Of a DNA stretch of 64,000 nt, positions 47,619-59,905 are shown piece by piece. The notes under the pieces are model-generated. The model was not told the DNA's origin and made no database searches. It worked only from the letters and a program-made list of their open reading frames with translations. The stretch lies in assembly GCA_036345935.2 (NCBI GenBank), contig JADWOT020000002.1:21268355-21332354 (forward strand), read 5' to 3'. This DNA comes from Taenia hydatigena (Eukaryota > Platyhelminthes > Cestoda > Cyclophyllidea > Taeniidae). Within the stretch, counting starts at the first letter, position 1. Each line of letters opens with the position of its first letter. The position numbers were made by a program, and so were the translations under genes.

Positions 47619-49750
47619 GATGGATGGATGGGAGGCTATTGGATCGATGCGGTGGTCGCTTTTAGTGGAGTTCACTTGAACGCCGGTTGATTGTCGTAAG
47701 TTTTCCACTTCAAGTTAAAGAAATTCAGGTGTTCCATTGCCTAAAGCTATTGCCAAGCTCTACCATCGACACTCGATGGAGCTTAGGGGCAGGTAAAAGA
47801 CCTCTATGCCGAGTGCATCTTCGTTAGATTGTCGCGTCGAGTCTTCCCGTGAATTTCAATCAACCACGAGGAAGTAAACTAACTTGTGTTGGTGCATTTC
47901 ATATTGCATTATTAGCATTGGGGGTAAAATTCTTCCAAAGCGATTGTCTCAGGATAGAATTGGGCGCCATTGGATCAGGATGGCATCGTTATGTGCAGAA
48001 AAACAATAAAAGCAGATCTTCGAGGCGTGTTTTTGAGTGCAATCTCGCTGCAGACTTCAGTGCTACGAGTCGATGTGATTTCAGTAGCCTTTCTTTGCCA
48101 ATAAAGCTCTTCCATCCACTGAATAGGATTTGGATTGTAGTCAACTTGGGCTGGATCGCCTTTGAGCACGTAATCACACATGCCATTTGGGAGGTGGACG
48201 CGTAATCAATGGAATCGGTTACTTGCAGTCCATCCATTGAGTGAATGGAAAAACGGTTTTGTGAGGCATAATGGCTTCGGATACTTGTGCCAGTCGAAAT
48301 TAACTATTTGCTGTGCGCTCGTGAAGACACACCTTCATTGCCGACTACACTACCAGGTGTAGACTATGACTGTAGCACTTTGTTTGTTGGAACTACCGGT
48401 TTCGGTCAAGGTCACAGAGGAGGTCGTACTGCCCCAGCTGCGTGGGCTGGCATCCGGGCCATGCCAGCAGTCTACTTCCCTCTGCCCGTTGAATATATGC
48501 ATATTCTACCCTAGTATTCTGCCTTCTTTTGCCTTCGAGGGAGCCTCGGGACGATACAATGACAGTGTTTGGTAGGGCCTCCATTCTTCATTGCTGCTAT
48601 TGGTACTGAGTTGCAATTTGGTCTTTCCATCCATTCATTTAATCCCTTTTGTTACGCTTTGGTTGTATGAACGGCTTAATTGCAATTTATTCGAATCAAA
48701 GCTGCCTTCCATCATTTTGCTTTTCTTGCTCATCAAGCAGGTGCGTCTCCACGATACGCTAAGCCGTATTGACAGTGACACTACGATGACGCTCTGACTC
48801 GATGGAATTGCTTCATTTTGGGTGAGTTCGAACAAGATGTATGCTTGGTCCTCTACTCGTTGCAATTACTTTTGCCTTCTTCCCCTTGGTCAGTTACTGA
48901 TCTATCGAGTGGCCAAAGTTAGGCTCACATAGTGGAAACCGATGAATGACTTTAGCTTAGTTACGAGGTTAAGCGATTCGATGGTAGAGCCTAGATTATT
49001 GTCACGATTGCGTTCTGTCGACCCCGTCTACGTCACAGTCACTTGCGCAATCACTGCAGTAGCTCCGTTGTGACCACCGCAAGGAGTGGGAGGGGCGGTG
49101 GGCGATGTTGATATTGCCGTCAGTCAGTGATGGCTTCGGAAGGGCGATGAATCGTGGGGGACTGTGGAGCACAGGTTAGCTCATCAAGAGTCGACGAATG
49201 CTCCAACAAACGAGCTGCATCAACGGTTTGTCGAAGAGGTATCTCAGGTCACTGCGGTATGAGGACATCCATGCTTCTTCAGTAGAGACTGTACTAGATG
49301 TCGATGCTTGGAGGTGGGTGTGGAGGATATCTCACTGGTCGAGGAATTCGTTTCGAGTTGTTTTCTTGATCGTTGAGAGGCGGCTACTGTTTCATTTTAG
49401 ATGGTCCAGAGGAGAGCAGACTGGCTGCACCACATATGTGTTGGAATTAGTGTCAGTAGTTGCAGCTGAGCCATCGAAATCGGCTCTGACCTGGTTGTCT
49501 GGTGCCCTCAACAGATGAGTGGGTTTGTCACTAGCACATCTAGATAACACTGCCAGGGAGTGATGCTGCGTGGTGAAATCTCGACGGTGCAGTAGCTTTG
49601 CATAAAGAACGGTCCACAGTTACTATGCAAATTGTTCAAGTGCAGGGGCTTAGGCTGACATTCGACAGTATGCTGGTGAGCAGTAACCACAACGTTTGCA
49701 CAGCATTACGAAGTAGGTAACTAGTGGGACCATAATTTGCGGTGTGAATG
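47619..49750. repeat. Left arm of the inverted repeat flanking poly(A) polymerase copy C
   Basis: Reverse complement of 55672-57715, with small indels and an unrelated insertion near 47675-47785. The outer end is a short GGAT run; the inner end is TAATTTGCGGTGTGAATG at about 49733-49750. It contains the solo LTR at 48371-48558. Confidence 0.85.
48371..48558 (+). repeat. Solo LTR of the TRIM-like family with target duplication
   Basis: 188 bases starting TGTAGCAC and ending GATACA, flanked on both sides by ATGAC (48366-48370 and 48559-48563). The TG..CA ends and 5-bp duplication are those of an LTR insertion reduced to one LTR by recombination. Confidence 0.82.
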
Positions 49751-50010
49751 TGTTTTAAACGGAATGCGTGCATTTTGCACACAATGGAAATTTGGACTGA
49801 TTTGTTACCAAAGCCATTGTAGGGTTGGTGCAGAGCCGTTTCCGCGCCAACTGCTAGACGGTGAGTTGTTTCCTCTTTGTGTGGTCTAACTTCTGGGACC
49901 GGTATGTGGATGTAGCGGGAAATCTTGCGGAATGAATTGCATGTAGGGTGGAAATGTTGCATTTTGTTAGTTTAGGTGGTCAGGGCTGACCGTGGACTGC
50001 TTTTATTTTC

Positions 50011-50022
50011 AGTGATCACGAA
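50011..50022 (+). promoter_or_regulatory. Splice acceptor 10 nt upstream of the copy C start codon
   Basis: TTTTATTTTCAG ends at 50012, followed by ten bases (TGATCACGAA) and the ATG at 50023. Same spacing as copy B and relic E. Confidence 0.4.
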
Positions 50023-53000
50023 ATGAATGACTCGGAGGGCGATGACACCGGTTGGGGAGCGCGGTACGATGGGCAGTCACCACGAGATCAAAAAAATTGC
50101 GGTGGGAGAGGCAGCGGGCTACCCGAAAAACCGCCAGGTGGCTCCTCCTCTGATCTTAATCCATTTTTGGCGGCAGCGTTTGCATTAGGTGGGGCGGCGG
50201 TCGTAGGAGGAGGAGCAATGGCGTTAGCAAAGTACATGGGGTCGGGTAACGATTACTTTACTGCCCTCTCAAATCAGATGGAGCAGTTCTTCAAAGAACA
50301 TCGTCAAACCACTGACACCTATAAGAGAAAGGATCGGCTTAAAAACGACATCCTCTCAGTTACCAAGGCGGTGTTCCCAGGTGAGTTTGGGCTACAGCTG
50401 CTTAGCGATAAGTGTGTTGAACACTAGTTCTCAGTACGTAGTTGGAATGTTTGCCTCCTCGTGTGCTTACTGATCCTTTCTAGGTCTGTGTGTTAATCGG
50501 TCCGGTTCCGGTGCATTTCTGTATCTATCGTCTATTTACAATCTCTATCGTTATTTGACTGACCATTTTGCGTCAATTTTTCAGCTATTGACGTATCAAG
50601 TGATTTTTGATATTTGGGTGCGTCTGTTTGCTGTCAACCCTCACCTAACAGCTCGCTAATTCTCTCTAATGTTCCTCGTTCTAATACAGAATTTCCATGT
50701 CCATGATTTAGTGCATGCATAAATCCATCCTTCCCGTGTAAGTGTCTTTATCCCTAATCCATTTCCTTACCCAGTCAGTACCCGAAGTTGGATGCATCTC
50801 ATGGCTCGTTATCACAGCTAAATATCATCTCATTTTACTTTTTAATTCCATTGTATAGGCTCGAAGCTGTTCATTGTGGGTTCCACAGCCAACGGCTTTG
50901 GATTGGAAGAAAGCGACATGGACTTGTGTCTTGTGATTTTGCCGCAACAACTTCGTCGCTATAAAGGTACCAACGGAGTGCTAAAGCACCTTGAATCTTT
51001 TCTGCTCGGTCATGGTGAGTCCTAGTTTCATCGTTTCGTTTATTAATAAAATGAGTTATCAACACCAATTTACGCCTTGGGTGCGTTGGGCACCACAGCT
51101 GGTGGAGAAGTGAAACAGCCTTCTCTACGATGGTTGAGACGCATTGGCGAGTGGTATTGCGTCGGTGAAATGGACGCAGCGTAAATGAAGCAGAGAAGTG
51201 CGTGGAAAAGGAATTGTTGTTTAGCTGCTGCGAGTCATGTGTAAATAGCGGTGGTGATTACTCTCTGAGTGTGGTCAAGAACCCGGCAGGGCATATTAGG
51301 GTTTTATCTAACCGGGGCGGTAGGTGAGGTGAGGACGGGGAGAGGTCGGTAGTTGAAGTGGTGTAAACGGGACTCTCTGTGTTAGCAGCTCGAATCCTGA
51401 GGACGGTGAGTACATTGTTTTAACTTTTGTTTCGTGTGTTTTTTAGGTATCATCGAGACATGTGCACTCATTCCAGCAAACGTGCAAATTCTTAGCTTTT
51501 GTGACAAAAAGTGGGGTATTGAGTGCGAATTAAACGTGAACAATGAGGTGGGGATTCGAAACACTCATCTTCTGGCCATGTACGCGCAAGGTGAGATAAT
51601 TTTGTGTGGAATGTACGGGTTTGAGCAAAAAAGAATATCTTCTTGCCTATTCTGATTGTTTTAGGTTAGCTAGGGACAGGCGTAGTTGTGTTACATCTGA
51701 CTTTCTGAGCTTCATTGTGTCACAGTGGTGGCGTTAGTTTGCATTGTACTTGCCAGTACAAGGGTGTTATGGTAGCGTGTAGGTGGAAGTTGGAGAAAGT
51801 GAAGGTCGCGTGGGGCTAGAGGAGGACCAATGGCGTTATGTGTGTGTTGGGAGTTGTGCGCACAACCGATGCAGGGTATTTTGAAAGCTTGAACGTTCCT
51901 CCCAACAGTCGACCCACGGTTGCCTCCATTGGGTGTGTTTGTGAAGCACTGGGCGCAGCAGATGGACATCCATGGTGGCAAAAGTAGAAGGCTATCGACA
52001 TATGCCCTACTCTTGATGGTCATCCAGTACCTGCAATGTGGATGCTCACCTCGCGTTCTACCTAATCTGCAAGCCCGTTTTCCGGTAAGCTCCCGATTTG
52101 CTGAACGCGCTCCACTATTATTACGCATAAGCAGCGAGGAGTGGTTTGTTAAGGTGCAGCAATAGTTGCAGGCTGATTGCATTCCAGTGACTACTTACAA
52201 TTAACTTTTATCGTCTGTTTTTGTGCTATTTTCTTGGTTTTGAGCAGCTTTAAGGACAGATTAGACTCTAATTTGACAGATACTGGGTAATTCGTGTTCA
52301 AAGTAGTGAAGCTACATTCAAGTCGTGGAATCCAGTGGCATTGAAAGACCTATATAATCGTTTTAAAACAAATGCTATTAAAGAATAAAGGTAGTAGGCT
52401 GAGGTTGGATGCAGTAGAGTTGTTATATCTTAGCGTAAGTAAATCTTGCTCGAATGAACGTGTGGAATTCTTCGAATCGAACTATATTGTAAGTACGCTT
52501 CTTGAAAGACGTTTTGTCTGTTGAGGAGACGTAGCCTGGTTGGTTGCGGTCTGAATTGTATTGTAATGAGTCTTTCAATGTGACTGCAGAAGATTTTCAA
52601 TCGCAATCGTCTAGTGGCGGAACTGGACATGAATTTGCAGCTACCGTGGGACCAGCTGCGTAGTGCCAATCAGTCGAGTGTGGGAGAGCTTTTTGCAGGC
52701 TTCATTGCCTACTACGCGAATTTCGATTTTGCTCATCAGGCCATCTCGATTCGCAAAGGCTGTCCCATAGATGTCAATGTGGCGATTCGACGCCTTCCAT
52801 ATAACCAACAGGATTCCACGCGGTCTGCCTTTAAGATCTTCGTTGAAGGTATGTGTGAGTGTTGTGGAGGAGGTTGAGATTGAGGTCTGCCTCGTTACTT
52901 TCTTGGTTATTGCACTCACTTAACCGTTGCTGAGTGAGTGGATGCTGTGCTTTGTGAGTGCAGTGGTGTCTGGACAAGTAGGTGAAGCGTTGGGAAGTGA

Positions 53001-53729
53001 GGTGGTTGTGACGTGAGGGTACATAGGTGTTGGAATGGTAGCTTCACACAAGGTATGTGGACGTAGCTTTTTTATGAATGCTATAGTTGGTGTGCCGGTT
53101 GTTGTCATTGTCGTTGGGATGCACAGAGGTGAGTAAGATTGATGTGGGAGGGAGACGTCGATGTTGCCGTGGTTACTGCCGAAGAGTGTGGAAGTCGCTG
53201 TTTCTCATGGGCACTGCACAACCCTGTTGCCTCGATAGTGGCGTGTCGCATTGTGGATTGTAGTAGGTGACAAGACGGGAGGGAGGATGGGTTGGTTGGT
53301 GATGTAGGTCTGTCAGTAGTTGTGGTGGTGCGTGTTGGGACGATGTTGTAATTCGGTAGTGCTTTGATGGACGTATTGCAGTGTGACTGGACAGATTGGG
53401 TTGCAGAAATGTGGGTAGGTGTCTACTTTGTGAGGTTGTTATTTTCACGGTCTGTGGTATGGTTGCTGGAGCGGCTGTGGTGGCGGAGGGCTTGGGAAGG
53501 CATACTGCATGCACTTTTCTCCATTACAGAGCCCTTTGATCAAAGTAACGTTGCACACGTTGTCCGTGATGACGCAGTTTTTGAAGACATTTGTGAGGCT
53601 TTCATGCGTACAGATGAAGTTCTGCAAGCGCAGAAGCCGCTGCAGTCGCTTTGGGAGCAGCCGTCATTGTCTACCCCAAGCAGAGGTTGCCCCAACGAGA
53701 ACAAAGAGGACGGTTGCTTGCTGATGTAG
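50023..53729 (+). CDS. GLD-2-type poly(A) polymerase paralogue, copy C (third catalytic Asp replaced by Glu)
   Basis: Six exons: 50023-50380, 50859-51014, 51447-51590, 51909-52084, 52590-52848, 53530-53729. They give 430 codons from ATG to TAG with all phases consistent and middle exon lengths identical to copies A and B. After an acidic, Gly-rich start, residues about 47-69 form a Gly/Ala hydrophobic stretch, FLAAAFALGGAAVVGGGAMA, followed by Lys-Tyr. Core: GSTANGFG with Asp139 and Asp141, then GIECELNVNN, with Glu199 where the third catalytic Asp belongs. The usual VPILKFRD has become VQILSFCD, losing a conserved Lys. The central motif (PLGVFVKHWAQ) and PAP-associated domain are intact, and the last 20 residues extend beyond copy B. 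The exon at 52590 and the following intron are almost identical to those of copy B, while exons 2 and 3 differ much more. It lies between inverted repeats. Confidence 0.88.
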
Positions 53730-55671
53730 TTTTAACTGTGCTTCCTCTCTTTCCCTTATGATTTGCGCATGCATTTGCCAATTTGTTTTTCTCTAGTAGA
53801 CAATAAAGGATGAAGATGCTGCCAAGGAAGGAAGCAGCACTGCCTTATCCTGCATTTTGAACAAGAAGGCGGTTGTTTGGGCAGATGAGTGGAGAGTAGC
53901 AATGGCAGGAGGTAAATGGATTGTCGCAGGTGGTTGGTCCCTTTGATGTTATTGCTGGCGTTGTTGTTGGTTGGCGTTATTGTTCCTGTTTGGAGGATGG
54001 AGGGAGGAGAGGTTCCCGGATGAATGGTTTGGTGGTTGTTGCATTTTGAATGCGCAAGTGGTTCCAATAGAGGGTGATTACCATTTTTTGTAGATGTATT
54101 TGTAGGGTAGTCGGGCGAATTGCGCTCCACACGGTTGACTGAGGTAAGTGTCGAATGGGTCACCTGACCTACGGTGACCTTAAATCCTTTCCACCTATGT
54201 CTGGCTCTGGTTTTGACCTCGCGCAGCGTTGAGATGTGTGGAAATCACCATCTGGCTGTTTGCTACGAGGTCGGAGTCTGTCTTGGCCCCATTTTACCTT
54301 TGCTATGTGACTCAAATATGTGATGGTTGAAGGGCATGGTTTGCTCGACCCTTCCTGACCAAGGAAGTGTTATCGTAGTGGTCACCCTTAAATTGTTTCC
54401 ATCGCGGCAAAACGAGGCTAGCACTGCCAAGTTAACTGGCTTTACTAGCAACACACGTTTGTGCGAAACATGCTGCGAAGGTTTGCACCATTGTCATCAA
54501 CCGTTTCACTACTCGGTAAGATCGACGTGTGTGCACACGGTGGATGCGTGTCGAAAACATTGCCCTGCACCCAATCTCAACTTCCTATCTGACGTTCAAC
54601 AGTTGCACTGCATCCAACGCGAACAGGCAAGGGGTTCAAGTCGCAGAGGACGGTTTGCGCACAAACACGCGCTCGCACATGTGGACATTGAGTGTCTACT
54701 GTCCTCTAGTCAGTTGGTTGAGTGTTCGGCAGTCCGTCAGTTGGTGACAAGGCGGAGCGCTAGCGAATTGGTAAGTGAGACAGTAGGCCTACTGCATTAG
54801 TGGTAATAGGCATCTTGGATTCCTTGAGTAGTAACGCCACTTACGCATGCGGACCTCGTCATCGCTCTGAAGCCTTGATTTGTCTTCCTTGTCCCTTCCA
54901 CGCAGTGCATTCTCGTGGTGGATCAATTAAAGCGCGTATTATCTCGTGACATTCACTGACAAGCCCCTTGTAGACACCACCCGTAACAATGGTGGCCTCC
55001 TCGTTGGTGCCACAGCAATTTGTTCACCCACACGCCTCATTGGCTCGACATTGCTAACGTCTGCTGATGTGTCGCACCGATATCTGCATGCTGTTCGACC
55101 AGACCCCAACTAGAGTCGCGCATTGTCGACATTGTGTGTGTCGGACCATTTCATTCAGCAATCACTGTCTCCTTCACACCCATCCACGAACTTATTTACC
55201 CACAGCCTTCCATGCTTTAAATAGATAGCGTGATGGTCTTGCCATGCCCACGTAAGCATTTCTCCCTCCTTTCGAATCGCCTTACCCATGAAAATGCTGA
55301 TTCTGCATCATGCAAGTAGTCAATTTAGTGCATGATTTTAACCCACAATTTAGACCTCATTGATGTAGGGCACCCTTGCGATTACCAGTTCTTTGATCGC
55401 ACCTTCATGAACCGTTCCCTCGTCTATCCGTTTCCTCATACACATGCTGTATCGCCGTTCGGGCCCTCATTCTACTCGGTCCACTGTCTATGTTGCGTGG
55501 ACGCCGCTGCATTCACTTTTGCCTGATTCGTGTAGCAAGTAGCGTGTCGTCCCAATGAACGTCGGTGGCAGATGTGGGGGGAAATGGCACAAATTGTGTA
55601 ATGAAACTCACTATCGTCTCTGCAGTGTGTAGTCGAGTTGGTCGTATACAATATGCTGTGTCAGAGCTGAC
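53730..55671. other. 3' flank of copy C; no further gene recognised
   Basis: 53730-53784 and about 54400-54540 match the 3' flank of copy D in inverted orientation. The roughly 615 bases between them are present only here. The open frame at 54327-54800 (157 codons) is not preserved in copy D's flank. Nothing is recognised from 54800 to 55671. Confidence 0.55.
53802..53807 (+). terminator. AATAAA polyadenylation signal of copy C
   Basis: Canonical hexamer 73 bases after the stop codon, inside sequence that copy D lacks. Confidence 0.5.
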
Positions 55672-57715
55672 ACATTCACACCGCAAATTATAGTCCCACT
55701 AATTACCGGCTTCGTAATGCTGTGCAAACGTTGTGGTTACTGCTCACCAGCATACTGTCGAATGTCAGCTTAAGCCCCTGCACTTGAACAATTTGCATAG
55801 TAACTGTGGACCGTCCTTTATGCAAAGCTACTGCAACGTCGAGATTTCACGACGCAGCATCACTCCCTGGCAGTGTTATCTAGATCTGCTAGTGACAAAC
55901 CCGCTCATCTGTTGAGGGCACCAGACAACCAGGTCAGAGCCAATTTCGATGGCTCAGCTGCAACTACTGACACTAATTCCAACACATATGTGGTGCAGCC
56001 AGTCTGCTCTCCTCTGGACCATCTAAAAGGAAACAGTAGCCGCCTCTCAACGATCATGAAAACAACTCGAAACGAATTCCTCGACGAGTGAGAGATCCTC
56101 CACACCCACCTCCAAGCATCGACATCTAGTACAGTCTCTACTGAAGAAGCATGGATGTCCTCATACCGCAGTGACCTGAGATACCTCTTCGACAAACCGT
56201 TGGTGCAGCTCGTTTGTAAGAGCATTGTTCGACCAACCCATTCGTCGACTCTTGATGAGCTAACCTGGGCTCCACAGTCCCCCACGATTCATCGCCCTTC
56301 CGAAGCCATCACTGACTGACGGCAATATCAACATCGCCCACCGCCCCTCCCACTCCTTGCGGTGGTCACAACGGAGCTACTGCAGTGATTGCGCATGTGA
56401 CTGTGACGTAGACGAGGTCGACAGAACGCAATCGTGACAACAGTCTAGGCTCTACCATCGAATCGCTTAACCTCGTAACTAAGCTAAAGTCATTCATCGT
56501 TTTCCACTATGTGAGCCTAACTTGGGCCACTCGATAGATCAGTAACTGACCAAGGGGAAGAGGGCACAAGTAATTGCAGCGAGTAGAGGACCAAGCATAC
56601 ATCTTGTTCGAACTCATCCAAATTGAAGCAATTCCATCGAGTCAGAGCGCCATCGTAGTGTCACTGTCAATAATGCTTGCCGTATCGTGGAGACGCACCT
56701 GCTTGATGAGCAAGAAAAGCAAAATGATGGAAGGCAGCTTTGATTCGAATAAATTGCAATTAAACCGTTCATACAACCAAAGCGTAACAAAAGGGATTAA
56801 TTGAATGGATGGAAAGACCAAATTGCAACTCAGTACCAATAGCAGCAATGAAGAATGGAGGCCCTACCAAACACTGTCATTGTATCGTCCCGAGGCTCCC
56901 TCGAAGGCAAAAGAAGGCAGAATACTAGGGTAGAATAGGCATATATTCAACGGACAGAGGGAAGTAGACTGCTGGCATGGCCCGGATGCCAGCCCACGCA
57001 GCTGGGGCAGTACGGCCTCCTCTGTGACCTTGACCGAAACCGGTAGTTCCAGCAAACAAAGTGCTACAGTCATAGTCTACACCTGGTAGTGTAGTCGGCA
57101 ATGAAGGGGTGTCTTCACGAGCGCACAGGAAATAGTTAATTTCGACTGGCACAAGTATCCGAAGCCATTATGCCTCACAAAACCCTTTCATCCATTCACT
57201 CAATGGATGGAATGCAAGTAACCGAATCCATTGGTTACGCGTCCACCTCCTGAATGGCATGTGTGATTACGTGCTTAAAGGCGATCCAGCCCAAGTTGAC
57301 TACAATCCGAACCCTATTCAGTGGATGGAAGAGCTTTATTGGCAAAGAAAGGCTACTGAAATCACATCGACTCGTAGCACTGAAGTCCGCAGTGAGATTG
57401 CACCCAAAAACACGCCTCGAAGATCTGCTTTTATTGTTGTTCTACACATAACAATGCCATCCTGATCCAAGGGCGCCCAATTCTATCCTGAGACAATCGC
57501 TTTGGAAGAATTTTACCCCCACTGCTAATAATGCAATATGAAATGCACCAACACAAGTTAATTTACTTCCTCGTGGTTGATTGAAATTCACGGGAAGACT
57601 CGACGTGACAATCTAACGAAGATGCACTCGGCATAGAAATCTTTTACCTGCCCTTGAGCTCTATCCACTAAAAGCGACCACCCCATCGATCCCATAGCCT
57701 CCCATCCATCCATCC
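55672..57715. repeat. Right arm of the inverted repeat flanking poly(A) polymerase copy C
   Basis: Reverse complement of 47619-49750. Inner end CATTCACACCGCAAATTA at 55672; outer end runs into the (CCAT)n satellite at 57702. It contains the solo LTR 56881-57068, the mirror image of the one in the left arm. Confidence 0.85.
56881..57068 (-). repeat. Solo LTR of the TRIM-like family with target duplication
   Basis: 188 bases, TGTATCGT..GTGCTACA, flanked by GTCAT on both sides (56876-56880 and 57069-57073). This is the reverse complement of the ATGAC duplication at 48366/48559, so it is one insertion copied with the inverted repeat. Confidence 0.82.
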
Positions 57716-58532
57716 ATCCATCCATCCATCCATCCATCCATCCATCCATCCATCCATCCATCCATCCATCCATCCATCCATCCATCCATCCATCCATCCA
57801 TCCATCCATCCATCCTGTATCCATCCATCCATCCATCCATTCCATCCATTTCCATCCATCCATCCATCCATCCATCCATCCATCATCCATCCATCCATCC
57901 CATCCACATCATCCATCCATCCATCCATCCATCCATCCATCCATCATCCCATCCATCCATCCATCCATCCATCCATCCAATCCATCCATCCATCCATCCA
58001 TTCCCATCCATCCATCCATCCATTCCATCCATCCATCATCCATCCAGTCCATTCCTGTATCCATCCATCCATCCATCATCCATCCATCCTGTATCCATCC
58101 ATCCATCCATCCATCCATCCATCCTGTATCCATCCATCCATCCATCCATCCTGTATCCATCCATCCATCCATCCATCCATCCTGTATCCATCCATCCATC
58201 CATCCTGTATCCATCCATCCATCCATCCTGTATCCATCCATCCATCCATCCTGTATCCATCCTGTATCCATCCATCCATCCTGTATCCATCCATCCTGTA
58301 TCCATCCATCCATCCATCCTGTATCCATCCATCCATCCTCTATCCATCCATCCATCCATCCATCCATCCATCCATCCATCCATCCATCCTGTATCCATCC
58401 ATCCATCCATCCTGTATCCATCCATCCATCCATCCATCCATCCATCCATCAATCCATCCATCAATCCATCCATCAATCCATCCATCCATCCATCCATCCA
58501 TCCATCCATTCATCCATCCATCCGTCCATCAT
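57702..58532. repeat. (CCAT)n satellite, right block, with CTGTAT variants
   Basis: About 830 bases. The first 110 are pure CCAT; from 57815 on, short CCAT runs are broken by CTGTAT, ATCC or AATC units, and between 58050 and 58410 CTGTATCCATCCATCC-type units recur often. The long minus-strand frames rich in Met-Asp-Gly-Trp are products of the repeat. Confidence 0.95.
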
Positions 58533-58700
58533 TGTATCGTCCCAAGGCTCCCTCGAAGGCAATCGAAGGCAGAATACTAGGGTAGAATATGTATATATTT
58601 AACAGACAGATGGAAATAGGCCACCGGCATGGCCCGGAGGCCAGCCCACGCAGCTAGGGCAGTACGGCCTCCTCTGTGACCTTAATCAAAACCGGTAGTT
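58533..58700 (-). repeat. Truncated solo LTR of the TRIM-like family at the satellite edge
   Basis: Begins TGTATCGTCCCAAGG directly at the end of the satellite and stops at ACCGGTAGTT, where the 1.2-kb direct duplication begins. It lacks the last 20 bases or so of the LTR. Confidence 0.75.
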
Positions 58701-58703
58701 TTC

Positions 58704-59905
58704 TGAAGCATATAAATCGGTATGTTAAATAATGCGATGACCTTCAACGCGCCGCCTGGTTTGAGCTCACTATCCCGCGTCGTTTTTCATCAAGAAACCC
58801 CCACAGATCTGTGCGAGTTGTCAATCGAAGAAGGCTGAGTTTGTTCATCCAAAGTGCTTTTGGCACTGTTGTCGTGTCACCAGTTGATTCACAGTTCAAC
58901 TGAATGTCTGTTTAATGTCCTCTCAGTTGTTCTAACAAGGGAGTTTATGCCTATCTATCCCCTTTACATGCATTCATTTATGCTATTAATCCACAGGTGG
59001 CTTCGCCAACCATTGGTAAACCAATCCTACCATCCATTGTACCTGTGTTTCCGTTTCGCTCCCGTCGTCCACCCATACATCTACTAAGGTTCCATGCCTC
59101 TCATCACTCGTTAATTGCGTGGTTTGTAACCTCTTCCTTTCCCCTCCCATCCTCTCTTTTTCTCATTGAACTCTGGATGCATGTGTATATGACAGCATAT
59201 ATTCAATCATTTGGCGGGTATTTTGAGGTTTATCTGTGGAATTTGGCTGAATTTGTTTCGTTGGTTGTCGGTGTGGAGAACTTGAGCTTAGGGTGGTTGT
59301 AGGACTGACGCCGTTCTTTTGTTCCATTAGAACTACTCTTGACCTGCGGAACGTAGTGAAGCTTTTCAGTTAGGCCATTATTAAGGAGATAAGGAAGGGC
59401 TGAAAGGCCGGCAGTAGAAGTGGTATGAAGAGGGCTCTATACCACCTGCTGAAGGACATAAATACGTTTCGTTCCGTTGGCGCTTCGCGTATCCTTTTTC
59501 TTGCTAGGTCTCATCGAGACCTGTCGACAGATTCGCGTAGAAGCGGTAATGCCTAATTTCGGTGGAGGAATTGGATGTGGATATGCCTCACTACTGACTT
59601 GCATTATTGTCGCAGATAGGAATTGGATGGCGTGACCCACCTTCTCCATGGTCGGTTCCGACTTCTTTCCATAAGCTGAATTGACTTGTCTGCGTCATAC
59701 AACCTATCCAATGGCTGTAGTGCCGGCCGATATCAGGTACTTGCTCCGTTCCCGACGTTGTTGCGTCCCTATGTGTCGCACCATCCTGTGCTAGGGTGAA
59801 TGGCGGTTTTAACAGGAGTGTTTATGTGCTGCAGTGCCGCATTGTGTGTATCGATGATACTCTCGTTTGCTACACTGATTAAACTGTGGTTGGTTCGGCG
59901 TTGCT
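58704..59905. repeat. 1.2-kb direct duplication, right copy
   Basis: Direct copy of 46319-47520. Sequence diverges after TTGGTTCGGCGTTGC at about 59905. Confidence 0.8.

Noticed and set aside
53364..53529. In-frame extension upstream of the last exon of copy C (also 63192-63357 in D)
   Set aside because: It is intron sequence read through a clear CCATTACAG acceptor; the exon join from 52848 in matching phase explains the gene better.
54327..54800. 157-codon plus-strand frame after copy C
   Set aside because: The matching flank of copy D does not preserve the frame, and no domain is recognised.
57588..58509. Long minus-strand frames of Met-Asp-Gly-Trp repeats
   Set aside because: They are translations of the CCAT satellite; all three frames stay open because the 4-base unit contains no stop on that strand.
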